In this document: positions 35,581 to 44,554 of the stretch, piece by piece | How the letters are laid out: the number at the start of each line of letters is the position of its first letter | Position numbering within the stretch: position 1 is the stretch's first letter | NCBI RefSeq assembly: GCF_019455385.1 | Contig: NZ_JACOFR010000026.1 | Location: 1-64,000 of the forward strand | Direction of reading: 5' to 3' | Length of the DNA stretch: 64,000 bases | DNA from: Bradyrhizobium sp. BR 10289 | Lineage (GTDB): Bacteria > Pseudomonadota > Alphaproteobacteria > Rhizobiales > Xanthobacteraceae | The notes under the pieces: generated by a model | Database searches by the model: none | What the model was told of the DNA's origin: nothing | The model's input: the letters and a program-made list of their open reading frames with translations, nothing else | Position numbers and translations under genes: made by a program

Positions 35581-36800
35581 CCGCCATGGATACCATCCTC
35601 GTCGTCAACGCCGGCTCTTCCAGTGTCAAGTTCCAGATCTTCTCGGTGGAGGGCGAGGGTCGGCTGCGGCGACAGATCAAGGGCCAGATGGATGGCATCG
35701 GCAGCCGTCCGCGGCTGAAGGCAAGCGGCGCGGCGGGCGATCCCCTGGCCGACCGCGCCTATCCCATCGAAGCGGTGCCGGACGTTTCAACTGCGATGGG
35801 CGTTGCCGGCGCGTGGCTGCGCGAGGAGCTTCGTATCCACCCGATCGCGGTCGGGCATCGGGTGGTGCATGGCGGTCCGGATCACGACAAGCCGGTCCTG
35901 ATCGACCACGGCGTGGTGGCCCGGCTGGAGCGCTTCACCAATCTCGCCCCGCTGCACCAGCCCCACAATCTGTCGCCGATCCGCTCGATCCTGGCGAATT
36001 TTCCGGCGCTGCCGCAGGTCGCCTGCTTCGACACCGCATTTCATCGCACGCATGGTGCCCTGGCGGACTATTATGCGATCCCGCATCAGCTTCATGCGGA
36101 GGGCGTGCGACGCTACGGCTTTCACGGCCTGTCCTATGAATACATCGCGCGGGCCCTGCCGAGCGTTGCGCCAGAGATTGCGAAGCGCCGGGTAGTCGTT
36201 GCTCACCTCGGCAGCGGCGCCTCGATGTGCGCCATGAAGGACGGGCGGAGCGTCGAGAGCACCATGGGTTTCACCGCATTGGACGGCCTGCCGATGGGAA
36301 CGCGGCCGGGCCAGCTCGATCCCGGTGTCGTGCTCTACCTCTTGGCCGAGAAGGGGATGTCGGCCGCAGGCGTGCAGGACTTCCTGTACCGCGAATGCGG
36401 GTTGAGGGGCCTTTCCGGTGTCAGCAACGACATGCGCGAGCTCGAGAAGAGTGAGGACCCCAAGGCCAAGCTCGCGATCGACTATTTCGCCTATCGGATT
36501 GGCCTTAACGCCGGCATGCTGGCGGCGGCTCTGCAAGGTCTCGATGCCTTCGTCTTCACGGCCGGGATCGGCGAGAATTCCGCAACCATTCGCGCCCGCG
36601 TGGCCGAGCAGCTCGGTTGGCTCGGCGTGACGCTGGATCCGATCCAAAATTCGCGCCATGCGCGACTGATCTCGCAGCCCGGCAGCCTCATTCCGGTTTA
36701 CGTGGTCCCGACCGACGAAGAGCTGATGATCGCGCAGCATACGCTGTCGCTGCTGATGAACACGCCATCGAGCAACTCCAAGCAGGAGAGGGTGTCATGA
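35577..36800 (+). CDS. ackA: Acetate (or propionate/butyrate) kinase
   Basis: A 407-residue acetokinase-family kinase. ATG 35577 overlaps the pta stop. Motifs include VVNAGSSSVKFQI at the start, GHRVVHGGPDHDKP, GFHGLSYEYIAR, HLGSGASMCAMKDGRSVESTMGFTALDGLPMGTRPGQLDPG and FTAGIGENSATIRARV. It turns acyl phosphate and ADP into acid and ATP. With Pta it gives substrate-level ATP when respiration is limited, which fits the FixK box on the operon. Confidence 0.93.
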   Translation: MTAMDTILVVNAGSSSVKFQIFSVEGEGRLRRQIKGQMDGIGSRPRLKASGAAGDPLADRAYPIEAVPDVSTAMGVAGAWLREELRIHPIAVGHRVVHGGPDHDKPVLIDHGVVARLERFTNLAPLHQPHNLSPIRSILANFPALPQVACFDTAFHRTHGALADYYAIPHQLHAEGVRRYGFHGLSYEYIARALPSVAPEIAKRRVVVAHLGSGASMCAMKDGRSVESTMGFTALDGLPMGTRPGQLDPGVVLYLLAEKGMSAAGVQDFLYRECGLRGLSGVSNDMRELEKSEDPKAKLAIDYFAYRIGLNAGMLAAALQGLDAFVFTAGIGENSATIRARVAEQLGWLGVTLDPIQNSRHARLISQPGSLIPVYVVPTDEELMIAQHTLSLLMNTPSSNSKQERVS

Positions 36801-37585
36801 TTCCCGTCTATCCCGAGACCAAGGTTGCCCTGAAGGGCAAGAAGGGGCTCGTCGTCGGAATTGCCAACGACCAATCCATCGCCTGGGGCTGCGCCGGGGC
36901 GTTTCGGGCGCTCGGGGCCGAACTCGCCGTGACCTATCTGAATGACCGCGCGAAGAAGCACGTCGAGCCGCTGGCGCAGGCGCTGGAGGCACCGATCTTC
37001 ATGCCGCTCGACGTCATGGTTGAAGGGCAGACCGAGCAGGTCTTTGAACGGATCGCAAAGGAGTGGGGGCAGCTCGACTTCCTGCTGCACTCGATCGCCT
37101 TCTCCCCCAAGGAAGCACTGCATGGCCGCGTCGTGGACGTCGGCCGCGAGGGCTTCCTCAAGACCATGGAGGTCTCCTGCTGGTCCTTCCTGCGCATGGC
37201 CCATCTGGCCGAGCCGCTGATGAAGAACGGCGGCACGATGTTCACCATGACCTATTATGGCAGCCAGATGGTGGTCGAGAACTACAACATCATGGGCGTG
37301 GCGAAAGCTGCGCTTGAATCGGCGGTCCGCTATGCGGCGGCCGAACTGGGTCCCAAGGGCATCCGCGTGCATGCGATTTCGCCAGGACCATTGGCGACGC
37401 GGGCGGCTTCAGGCATCCCCGAGTTTGATGAGCTGATGGACAAGGCGCAATCGAAGGCGCCAGCACGAAGCCTCGTAAGCATCGACGATGTCGGCAATGC
37501 CACCGCATTCCTGGCGCTCGACGGTGCCAAGCTCATGACGGGTGGAGTGCTCTATATCGATGGCGGTTACCACATCATCGATTGA
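36797..37585 (+). CDS. Second enoyl-ACP reductase (FabI-like)
   Basis: A 262-residue FabI homologue starting at ATG 36797 in an ATGA overlap with ackA. It has GIANDQSIAWG and the catalytic Tyr-x6-Lys YNIMGVAKAALES, like the copy at 5479. It differs elsewhere, for example KEALHGRVVDVGREGF in place of YGEQLDGRYVDTT. It is the last gene of the operon. A second FabI beside pta-ackA suggests reducing-equivalent disposal through enoyl-acyl reduction, or triclosan-like stress tolerance; inference. Confidence 0.9.
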   Translation: MIPVYPETKVALKGKKGLVVGIANDQSIAWGCAGAFRALGAELAVTYLNDRAKKHVEPLAQALEAPIFMPLDVMVEGQTEQVFERIAKEWGQLDFLLHSIAFSPKEALHGRVVDVGREGFLKTMEVSCWSFLRMAHLAEPLMKNGGTMFTMTYYGSQMVVENYNIMGVAKAALESAVRYAAAELGPKGIRVHAISPGPLATRAASGIPEFDELMDKAQSKAPARSLVSIDDVGNATAFLALDGAKLMTGGVLYIDGGYHIID

Positions 37586-37594
37586 ACAACGGGA

Positions 37595-37613
37595 TGGCGC
37601 GCTGATCGCGCCA
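37595..37613. terminator. Possible bidirectional terminator hairpin
   Basis: TGGCGCG and CGCGCCA form a 7-base-pair stem with a CTGAT loop between converging fabI2 and maoC genes. There is no T tract, so only position supports it. Confidence 0.35.
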
Positions 37614-37617
37614 GCAC

Positions 37618-38076
37618 TTACCGATAGTGCAGCGCGATCAGCTCGGCGATACAGGCCGGCTTCGTGCCGCCTTCGATCTCGATCACGAGATGATAGTTGA
37701 CGCGCAAGCCGTCGGGCGGCACGTCCTCCGCTTCGGCAATGGTCACGCGTCCTCGTAATCTGGATCCAGCCGGCACGGGCGCCAGATAGCGGATCCGATC
37801 CGCGCCGTAGTTCAACGTATTGCGCAATCCTTTCAGGCCGATCACCGATCGGATGAAGAGAGGCGCGAGCGCGAGCGACAGCAACCCGTGGGCGATGGTC
37901 TTGCCGCCCGGCATCTCCTTTGTGGCACGCTCTTGATCGACGTGAATCCATTGCTCGTCGCAAGTCGCTTCCGCAAACTGGTTGATCCGTTCCTGGGTAA
38001 TCTCGATCCAGTCGCTCGCTCCGATCTCGGTGCCGACGGCCGCCTTGATCTCTTTGAAGTCGCTGAATATTCGCAT
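37618..38076 (-). CDS. MaoC family dehydratase
   Basis: A 152-residue hot-dog-fold protein from ATG 38076. The hydratase motif is visible in the DEQWIHVDQERA and GKTIAHGLLSLALAP region, which holds the catalytic Asp/His pair (hydratase 2 type). It hydrates or dehydrates (R)-3-hydroxyacyl-CoA. It is the last gene of the minus-strand operon with a CoA transferase, 14 bases after ctfB. Confidence 0.88.
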   Translation of the reverse strand: MRIFSDFKEIKAAVGTEIGASDWIEITQERINQFAEATCDEQWIHVDQERATKEMPGGKTIAHGLLSLALAPLFIRSVIGLKGLRNTLNYGADRIRYLAPVPAGSRLRGRVTIAEAEDVPPDGLRVNYHLVIEIEGGTKPACIAELIALHYR

Positions 38077-38090
38077 CTTGCTTGGCCCGC

Positions 38091-38741
38091 TCAAATCTTC
38101 ATTTCGGGGACGCTGTCGCCGACAACCAGCTCAGCTTCCGTGACCGCCATGACTTCGCCGACGCTGACGCCGGGGGCGGTCTCGATCAGCGCCGCTTTGC
38201 CGTCGGGAAAGCCGATCACCGCAAGGTCGGTGACCACCAGGCTTACAGCTCGGCTGGACGTCAGCGGCAGGTTGCACTGCTTGACGATCTTCGACTTGCC
38301 CTTTGCGGCATGCTGCATGGCGACAATGACGCGCTTAGCGCCGGCCACCAGATCCATGGCGCCGCCCATGCCTGGTACCATCTTGCCGGGGATCATCCAG
38401 TTGGCAAGATGGCCGCCTGCGTCAACCTGCAGGCCGCCGAGTACGGTGACATCGACATGGCCGCCGCGTATCAACGCAAAAGACATTGCGCTGTCGAACG
38501 TGCTTGCGCCCGGCAGCGCGCTGATCGGCCGGCCGCCGGCATCAGTGAGCAGGGGGTGCGCCAGTCCCTGCTCGGGAATCGGTCCAGTGCCGATCAGCCC
38601 GTTCTCCGACTGAAAGAACACTTTCAAGTCCGGCGAGACATAGTTGGCAACCAGCGTCGGAATGCCAATGCCGAGATTGACGAGATTGCCGGGCTTGAGC
38701 TCCTGCGCGACACGCCGGGCGATGATCTCCTGTGCGTCCAT
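38091..38741 (-). CDS. 3-oxoacid CoA-transferase subunit B
   Basis: A 216-residue protein from ATG 38741, four bases after the subunit A stop. It has the family catalytic-glutamate segment QSENGLIGTG, plus NLGIGIPTLVANY and MDLVAGAKRVIVAMQHAAKGKSKIV. With subunit A it moves CoA between acids such as acetoacetate and succinate or acetate. The remote TTG at 38780 is in subunit A and not used. Confidence 0.92.
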   Translation of the reverse strand: MDAQEIIARRVAQELKPGNLVNLGIGIPTLVANYVSPDLKVFFQSENGLIGTGPIPEQGLAHPLLTDAGGRPISALPGASTFDSAMSFALIRGGHVDVTVLGGLQVDAGGHLANWMIPGKMVPGMGGAMDLVAGAKRVIVAMQHAAKGKSKIVKQCNLPLTSSRAVSLVVTDLAVIGFPDGKAALIETAPGVSVGEVMAVTEAELVVGDSVPEMKI

Positions 38742-38745
38742 GAGT

Positions 38746-39399
38746 TCATCCGTTGGAATTGGTGATGAGATAGTCGACAAGCGGCGCCGGCGTCATGACG
38801 TGGTCGGGCGCAATGACGCCGACGGGAACGATGTGCTCGGCGGTGACGATCACCGTATCGGCCGCCATGGCCATCACCGGATTGAAATTCCGAGAGGTCA
38901 GCGCATATGAAAGATTGCCGAGGTAGTCGGCGAGGAAGGCATGCACCAGCGCGAATTGCGCACGCAGCGCGGTCTCGAGCAGATATGGCTTGCCGTCGAC
39001 TTCGATCTGGCGCTTGCCTTCCGCGACCAGCGTGCCAACGCCGGTCGGTGTGAGCACGCCGCCCAGGCCACTGCCACCGGCGCGAATGCGTTCGGCAAAG
39101 GTGCCTTGCGGAATGAGATCGACGGCGACCTGGTTTGTCAGCATCTGCTGCTGTGCCTTCGGATTGAGGCCAATGTGGGTGGCGGTCAGCCGCGACACCA
39201 GCGTTGCATCGAACAGCTTGCCGACCCCTTTGCCCGGCGTGGCCGCGTCGTTGCTAATGATCGTGAGATTGCTCTTCTTCTGTCGGACCAGCTCGTCGAG
39301 CAGGCGCTCCGGCGTCCCGACGCCCATGAAGCCGCCGACCATGAGGCTCGCGCCGGTCGGGATCATCGCGACGGCTTCTTCGACGGATACGGCCCTCAT
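38746..39399 (-). CDS. 3-oxoacid CoA-transferase subunit A
   Basis: A 217-residue protein from ATG 39399. Family motifs: GASLMVGGFMGVGTPERLLDELV, SNDAATPGKGVG and VLTPTGVGTLVAEGKR. It forms the heteromer with the next gene. It is the first gene downstream of a FixK box (centre 64 bases before the ATG), so ctfA-ctfB-maoC has its own promoter inside the larger minus-strand cluster. Confidence 0.92.
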   Translation of the reverse strand: MRAVSVEEAVAMIPTGASLMVGGFMGVGTPERLLDELVRQKKSNLTIISNDAATPGKGVGKLFDATLVSRLTATHIGLNPKAQQQMLTNQVAVDLIPQGTFAERIRAGGSGLGGVLTPTGVGTLVAEGKRQIEVDGKPYLLETALRAQFALVHAFLADYLGNLSYALTSRNFNPVMAMAADTVIVTAEHIVPVGVIAPDHVMTPAPLVDYLITNSNG

Positions 39400-39456
39400 G
39401 ATCGGAGCTCCGGTCAGTTCGTCGGCGGAATGTTGGCGTGCGGTCAGCGTCGTCCT

Positions 39457-39470
39457 TTGACTTGAGTCAA
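39457..39470 (-). promoter_or_regulatory. FixK/FNR box upstream of CoA-transferase operon
   Basis: TTGACTTGAGTCAA overlaps the stop codon of the upstream 203-residue gene. Centre lies 64 bases from the subunit A ATG. Confidence 0.82.
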
Positions 39471-40078
39471 GACTTCGCGCCATTTTCGTCGCTCGAAATG
39501 TCGATGCTCGCGAGCATTTCGCGCCATAGCTTGCGCACCTCGGCGTGGCGCCGTTCGAGCGCGGAGCTCACGGCATCGCGAAACGGCACGAGGCTTTCGC
39601 CCTTCAGGAATATGATTTGCGCTTGCAACAGCCGGCCACTCTCGAACTCGACGCGCCGCAGCGCCATCACGAAAGGATCGTTCGCGTTCGCCTCGACCGG
39701 CAGCAGAGCCGCCGGCCGGATGCCGGCATGAACGGCGTGGGCGAAAGTCGCAAGGTCGACGGCGAGCGCCAGCGACTGATCCGGAAAGCCATCTACGGCC
39801 GCAGGAAACCAGGTGGTCTCCCAGGCCGTGGCGAGATAGCCGAGGGCGAGGTCCGGCGTCCAAGAGGTGGCGCGCAGGAGCAGCGAGACGATCTCGGACT
39901 CGTTGTAGAACTGCGCGTTCAGCTCGGTCTGCCAGGCTGATTCCAGCCGCAGCGGGAGGGCAAGCGCGAAGCGCCGCGCAAGTGCACCATGGGCCGAGAT
40001 CAGGAAGCTCGCGACGCGGGTCTGCTGCCGGGCAGGCACGCGGCCATTGGCATCGAGTGGACCGAAGAAGGCGCTCAT
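39467..40078 (-). CDS. Hypothetical protein
   Basis: A 203-residue protein from ATG 40078, whose start overlaps the hydrolase stop (ATGA). It is soluble and mainly helical, with a Trp-rich middle (ATAWETTWFPAAVDG) and a charged, probably coiled C-terminus (SALERRHAEVRKLWREML). No family is recognised. Its translational coupling to the hydrolase suggests a partner role, for instance in an acyl or polymer granule process. Confidence 0.7.
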   Translation of the reverse strand: MSAFFGPLDANGRVPARQQTRVASFLISAHGALARRFALALPLRLESAWQTELNAQFYNESEIVSLLLRATSWTPDLALGYLATAWETTWFPAAVDGFPDQSLALAVDLATFAHAVHAGIRPAALLPVEANANDPFVMALRRVEFESGRLLQAQIIFLKGESLVPFRDAVSSALERRHAEVRKLWREMLASIDISSDENGAKS

Positions 40079-41001
40079 GCGACCGCTCCCGTGACCGGGA
40101 TTGCGCGCAGATGATCGTAACCGGCAGGAAACGGCATGAGCTCGCCGCCGGCCTCTTCCGGGGCGATCCAAACCGACTTGTTGCCGTGCCAGCGTCCCGC
40201 CATCACGTCAGCCGCGAAGCGGGCGAGCAGATCGGCCGTCAGCGCCGGCTTCTCCAGCGTGAAGGCGTGATAAGCCCGCGGAATGATGACGAGCGAGCTG
40301 TTGGGAATTTGAACACGCAACGTCTCGTGCAGCGCGCGCGGGGTGAGGAAGTCGAACTCGCCGTTCAGGATCATTGTGGGCATGCCAATCGATGGCAGTT
40401 GCGGCGTGAGCGGCTGGAAGTCGAGGAAGGATTCCATCAGGTTCTGCAGGGCGTAGACATCGTTCACGAGCCAGCCCTGTCTCTTCACGCTGTCGAGCCT
40501 GTCCAGCACCGGTGCCAGCCATTGATCGGAGACGTTCATCGGCAGCAGCAGGTCCTGCAGGTAGCTGGTGCCGCCAAGGATCAGGCCGGTGCGCAGCGCA
40601 TTGCCGAGCAGGAACAGTTGCGGCGGGAGCTCGGCAAAGCAACTCATCGGGACCAGCCCGGCCAATCGATCGCCATGCGCGATGGCATAGCGCAACGCGA
40701 TCAGACCGCCGAAGCTGATGCCGCTCAGGAATACGGGCCCGTTGCAAAGCTCCTGGATCAGGAGGTGCAAGGCCGTAACCTGATCGTCCTGGCTGATGAA
40801 GAGTGCGGGCTTGTCGGACTCGCCCTGACCGAGCAGATCGAACGTTGCGACGCGGAAGCCGCGAGCGATGAGCGCATCGCGATAGGCGGCCCACAGCTCG
40901 GCATATTGCGTCAGACCATTCACCAGTACGTAGGCCGGCGCGTCGGATGGGCCGTTGAGCTCGTAGCGGATCCGATACGAGCCATGGTTGAGGAAGGGCA
41001 T
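40075..41001 (-). CDS. Alpha/beta hydrolase
   Basis: A 308-residue serine hydrolase. Nucleophile Ser96 lies in GISFGG, with the Asp in NGEFDFLTP and the His in PRAYHAF. It acts probably on an ester or thioester; substrate unknown. Its ATG is 67 bases from the centre of a FixK box shared with the exported double hydrolase on the other strand. Confidence 0.85.
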   Translation of the reverse strand: MPFLNHGSYRIRYELNGPSDAPAYVLVNGLTQYAELWAAYRDALIARGFRVATFDLLGQGESDKPALFISQDDQVTALHLLIQELCNGPVFLSGISFGGLIALRYAIAHGDRLAGLVPMSCFAELPPQLFLLGNALRTGLILGGTSYLQDLLLPMNVSDQWLAPVLDRLDSVKRQGWLVNDVYALQNLMESFLDFQPLTPQLPSIGMPTMILNGEFDFLTPRALHETLRVQIPNSSLVIIPRAYHAFTLEKPALTADLLARFAADVMAGRWHGNKSVWIAPEEAGGELMPFPAGYDHLRAIPVTGAVA

Positions 41002-41061
41002 TGCGGCGATCCGCGGGTAAATTGGTGCCGAAACATCCTCGGTCAGAACTTCCGCAATCCG

Positions 41062-41075
41062 TTGAGTTAAGTCAA
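41062..41075. promoter_or_regulatory. FixK/FNR box between divergent hydrolase genes
   Basis: TTGAGTTAAGTCAA; centre to start codon is 67 bases leftward and 65 rightward, so one box can serve both directions. Confidence 0.82.
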
Positions 41076-41133
41076 AGGATGCCGGGCAGCCGCTCCTAGC
41101 CTTTGATCAGAACAGTTGCCGGAGGATATCGCC

Positions 41134-43641
41134 ATGAAAGGAAGCGAGGCCATGCGCCGTGTTCTCGTGAGTGTGGTGGTGCTGCTGATCGGCACTTCGC
41201 TCGCGCTTCCCCAGCCATTCACGCGCCGCTCGTCGCAGATGCAGCATGACGAGCTGAAGAAGACCTATGAAATCGCGAACTTCCGCCTCGGCGGCAAGTA
41301 CGATCTCTCCGATCCCTCAAAATGGGAGAACGGCGGCGAGGGCGGCGTCACCCTGGAATCGCTGGGCGCGGGCAAGCTGCGGACGGCCTACATCGCGATC
41401 GGCAATGCCCGCCGCAACGCGGCGGGCGAGATCACCAATGCTGTGATCGTCAACTCCTACTATTCCGGCGACTCCACCGACATGTATGAGCAGTGGGTCA
41501 AGGGCGCAGCGTTGTCCGGGGGCGTGCCGATCATCGGCCCCGGTCGGCCGATCGATACCGATCGCTATTACGTCGTCATGGTGGATCCGCTCGGCACCTG
41601 GGGTGCAAGCAAGCCGTCCGACGGGCTCGGGATCAAGTTTCCACAATATAGCTACTACGACATGGTGCAGGCGAACTACCGCATGCTGCACGATGGCCTG
41701 AAGATCGCTCGCGCGGCGCTGGTGACCGGCGTCTCGATGGGCGGCACCCAGACCTATGTCTGGGGCGTTATGCATCCGGAATATGTCAGCGCGATCATGC
41801 CGATCGGCGGTACCACGCAATCGGATGGCGATGATCCCGTCGGCAACTGGACCTTCCAGATGATGACGGCCGCGATCGAGGCCGATCCCGTCTGGCAGGC
41901 GACCAAGGGCGACTATTACAAGCTGCCCAAGGAGAAGCACCCGGTGCCAGGCGTGGCTTTCGGTTGGTCGATCCTGGGCATGACTGGGTACGACTTTGCC
42001 TTCCGCACGAGCCAGAACTGGAAAGCCGTGCAGCCGGAAATCTTCTATTGGGATCCGCCGAACGAGAAGGCGGGGCTGAACGTCACCAATCGTGCCAAGC
42101 TCTACGATGCCGTCGATCTCGTCTGGCGCAACCGGGTTGGCGAGACCCACAACATCAATCCCTATCTCGGCCGCATTCGCTCGCGCACCTTGGTGATGCA
42201 CATCACCAACGACCTTTGGCTGAACTTCAAGCTGGCCGAGAAGGCGGTCGACCGCGTCCCCGGCGCAGACCTCATCGCCCAGGAAAGCCCGGTTGCGCAT
42301 TACGGCGTGTTCCCGATCATCAACCAGCGCAAGAACGACCCGAAGTTCGTCGCCTTCATGGATGACGTCGCGGCGCTGGATCGCGCGCAGAAGTTCGAGG
42401 ACAAGAACTACCGGGTCCCCGGCGTAGCGGAAAACATCGATCCGAAGAAGTCCTTCTGGAAGGATTTCGTGACCTATCCTTATCCGGTGAAATACGCCAA
42501 TGCCAAGGACGAGACCGGCAACTCCTGGCAGATCGGCTACATGGATGAATATGCCGGCTCCGAAAAAGACCCCAAGGTGCTGGTGATCATCCACGGCAAG
42601 GGCGCCTTCGCCGGGCATTACGGCAACGTGATGCAATACGCCCTACGCAGCGGCTTGCGTGTGATCGCACCCGACCTGCCGCATTACGGCATGTCCGGTC
42701 CCGGCAATCTCGACAAGAGCCCGGCCCGCACGATGCAGGACATGCGCGAGGTGATCTACGACCTCGTCGTCAACCAACTCGGCGTCAAAAAAGCCTATTA
42801 CCTCGGCCATTCGCTCGGCGGCCAGTTCGTGATGGGCTACGCCTTGACTTGGCCCGATGCGGTCCAAGGTCTCGCCCTCGAGGCTCCTTCCGGGCTTGAG
42901 GAATATCCGCGCGACATCACCATCGCGAAGGACAAGAAGGCGAGACTGTTCGATCAGGCTTTTGACCACGACTTCGACAAGTGGAAGGCAACCTGGGGCC
43001 CGACCGGGATCCTCGACGCCGAAATCAAACGTTCGGAGCAGAGTGTCCGTGACTTCTTCTATTTCAAGAAGCGCGACCCCGAGACCAACGTGGTGTCAGC
43101 GGCCAAGAGCGGCTACTTCTTCGGCGACAGCGAATATGCCCGCTTCCACACCGAGCAGCGCGTCGGTCTGATCAAGGGAAACCCGAAGGAGCTTGAACAG
43201 TGGTGCAACGTGTTCATCTACGACATTTACACCATCGGCGCCGAGCTGCAGCAGGATGATCCGAAGAACCTCTACGAGCGGCTCACGCAGATCAAGGCAC
43301 CGATCTTTCTCTCGTTCGGTGACAAGGAGCCGTTCATTCCGACGCCGGCATTCAACGGATTGACGGATCTCGGCCGCGACGCGATCACGCCCTTCATGTC
43401 GCGCATGACCAATGCGGGCAACCGGCCGATTTTGAAGATCTACCCGGAGACCGGGCACTTCATCCACACAGACAATCCGGTGGAGTTTCCGGCCGATGTC
43501 GTGGATTTCGTGACCAGGGGAACGGTCGACACCTCTTCCCCGATGGGCACGGATCGCATGATCAAGGGCGCCGTTGTCTCGGCATTGCCGGTGGCGCCGA
43601 CGCCCCCGGGCGCGGCGCCGACCGCCGGCCTGAACAAATAG
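41134..43641 (+). CDS. Exported protein with two alpha/beta-hydrolase domains
   Basis: An 835-residue protein from ATG 41134, eight bases after GGAGG. A signal segment (VLVSVVVLLIGTSLALP) precedes two hydrolase domains. Domain one (about 60-410) resembles homoserine O-acetyltransferase/MetX with Ser201 in TGVSMGG. Domain two (about 480-800) is a general alpha/beta hydrolase with Ser560 in GHSLGG, Asp in GDKEPFIP and His in TGHFIH. Double-domain exported hydrolases of this kind are not familiar to me. It is first in an operon with another hydrolase. Confidence 0.85.
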   Translation: MKGSEAMRRVLVSVVVLLIGTSLALPQPFTRRSSQMQHDELKKTYEIANFRLGGKYDLSDPSKWENGGEGGVTLESLGAGKLRTAYIAIGNARRNAAGEITNAVIVNSYYSGDSTDMYEQWVKGAALSGGVPIIGPGRPIDTDRYYVVMVDPLGTWGASKPSDGLGIKFPQYSYYDMVQANYRMLHDGLKIARAALVTGVSMGGTQTYVWGVMHPEYVSAIMPIGGTTQSDGDDPVGNWTFQMMTAAIEADPVWQATKGDYYKLPKEKHPVPGVAFGWSILGMTGYDFAFRTSQNWKAVQPEIFYWDPPNEKAGLNVTNRAKLYDAVDLVWRNRVGETHNINPYLGRIRSRTLVMHITNDLWLNFKLAEKAVDRVPGADLIAQESPVAHYGVFPIINQRKNDPKFVAFMDDVAALDRAQKFEDKNYRVPGVAENIDPKKSFWKDFVTYPYPVKYANAKDETGNSWQIGYMDEYAGSEKDPKVLVIIHGKGAFAGHYGNVMQYALRSGLRVIAPDLPHYGMSGPGNLDKSPARTMQDMREVIYDLVVNQLGVKKAYYLGHSLGGQFVMGYALTWPDAVQGLALEAPSGLEEYPRDITIAKDKKARLFDQAFDHDFDKWKATWGPTGILDAEIKRSEQSVRDFFYFKKRDPETNVVSAAKSGYFFGDSEYARFHTEQRVGLIKGNPKELEQWCNVFIYDIYTIGAELQQDDPKNLYERLTQIKAPIFLSFGDKEPFIPTPAFNGLTDLGRDAITPFMSRMTNAGNRPILKIYPETGHFIHTDNPVEFPADVVDFVTRGTVDTSSPMGTDRMIKGAVVSALPVAPTPPGAAPTAGLNK

Positions 43642-43651
43642 GACCTCGATC

Positions 43652-44515
43652 ATGCCAAGAGTGCAGGCGGGCGAGGTCCAGTTGGGCTGGCGGGAGTGGG
43701 GACGAGGCGACGTCACGGTCGTGTTCGTCCACGGCAACCTTGCCAGCAAGGACTGGATCGAACTCGCCGCGCCGCTGTTTCCCTCGGGGCTCCGCGTGAT
43801 CGGGATCGACTGGCGCGGCTGCGGTGACAGCGAGCGGCCGAAGCCGGCTGCCGACTATGTCAATTATTCGATGCAGCAGCATGCGCAGGATCTGCTGGCC
43901 GCGCTCGATGCGCTCGGAATCGAGTTCTGCCATCTCGCCACGCATTCCACCGGAGGCATCATCGCTGCGCGGATGCTGCTGATGCAACCGCAACGGTTCG
44001 GGCGGGTGTTCGCGCTCGATCCCGTTACGCCGCTGGGCATGGCCTTCAATGCCGGTCAGATCGACGTGTTTCGGGCGATGATGGCGAGCAGGGAGGTGAC
44101 GCGGGCGGTGATGGCCACCGCGGCCTCCTCATTGTTCGTTCCCGACAGTCTTGCGCCAAACACCATGCCGCGATTTCGAGAGGGGCTTGGAGACATCCCG
44201 CGCCTGTTCGAGCGCATCCTCGAGCAGACTTTCACCGTCTCGGAGGGCATCTGGATCGGCACACCCGTCAATCTCAACCGGGAGTGGGAAAGCAAGGAGC
44301 TGGAGCATCGGATGGCCGAAATCCGGCATCCGCACCTGGTGCTGTGGGGAGAGCGGGACGGGTGGATCCCGCCGGCTGACCTGAGGACCATGGCGGCCGC
44401 TATGCCGGACTGCCGGCTGGTGATCGTGCCCGGTGTCGGACATTCGATGAACCTCGAAATCCCGGCGCTCTATGCCGGCTATTTCGGCGCCTGGTTCGGA
44501 GGACTAGCGAGATAG
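43652..44515 (+). CDS. Alpha/beta hydrolase
   Basis: A 287-residue serine hydrolase with HGN near residue 27 and nucleophile Ser99 in THSTGG. The acid residue is in GERDGWIPP and the His in GVGHSMNLE. It lies 10 bases after the double hydrolase, so it is cotranscribed. Substrate unknown. Confidence 0.85.
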   Translation: MPRVQAGEVQLGWREWGRGDVTVVFVHGNLASKDWIELAAPLFPSGLRVIGIDWRGCGDSERPKPAADYVNYSMQQHAQDLLAALDALGIEFCHLATHSTGGIIAARMLLMQPQRFGRVFALDPVTPLGMAFNAGQIDVFRAMMASREVTRAVMATAASSLFVPDSLAPNTMPRFREGLGDIPRLFERILEQTFTVSEGIWIGTPVNLNREWESKELEHRMAEIRHPHLVLWGERDGWIPPADLRTMAAAMPDCRLVIVPGVGHSMNLEIPALYAGYFGAWFGGLAR

Positions 44516-44554
44516 CAGCATCGCTATCGGAAACGAGGGAACGAGGACAATATC

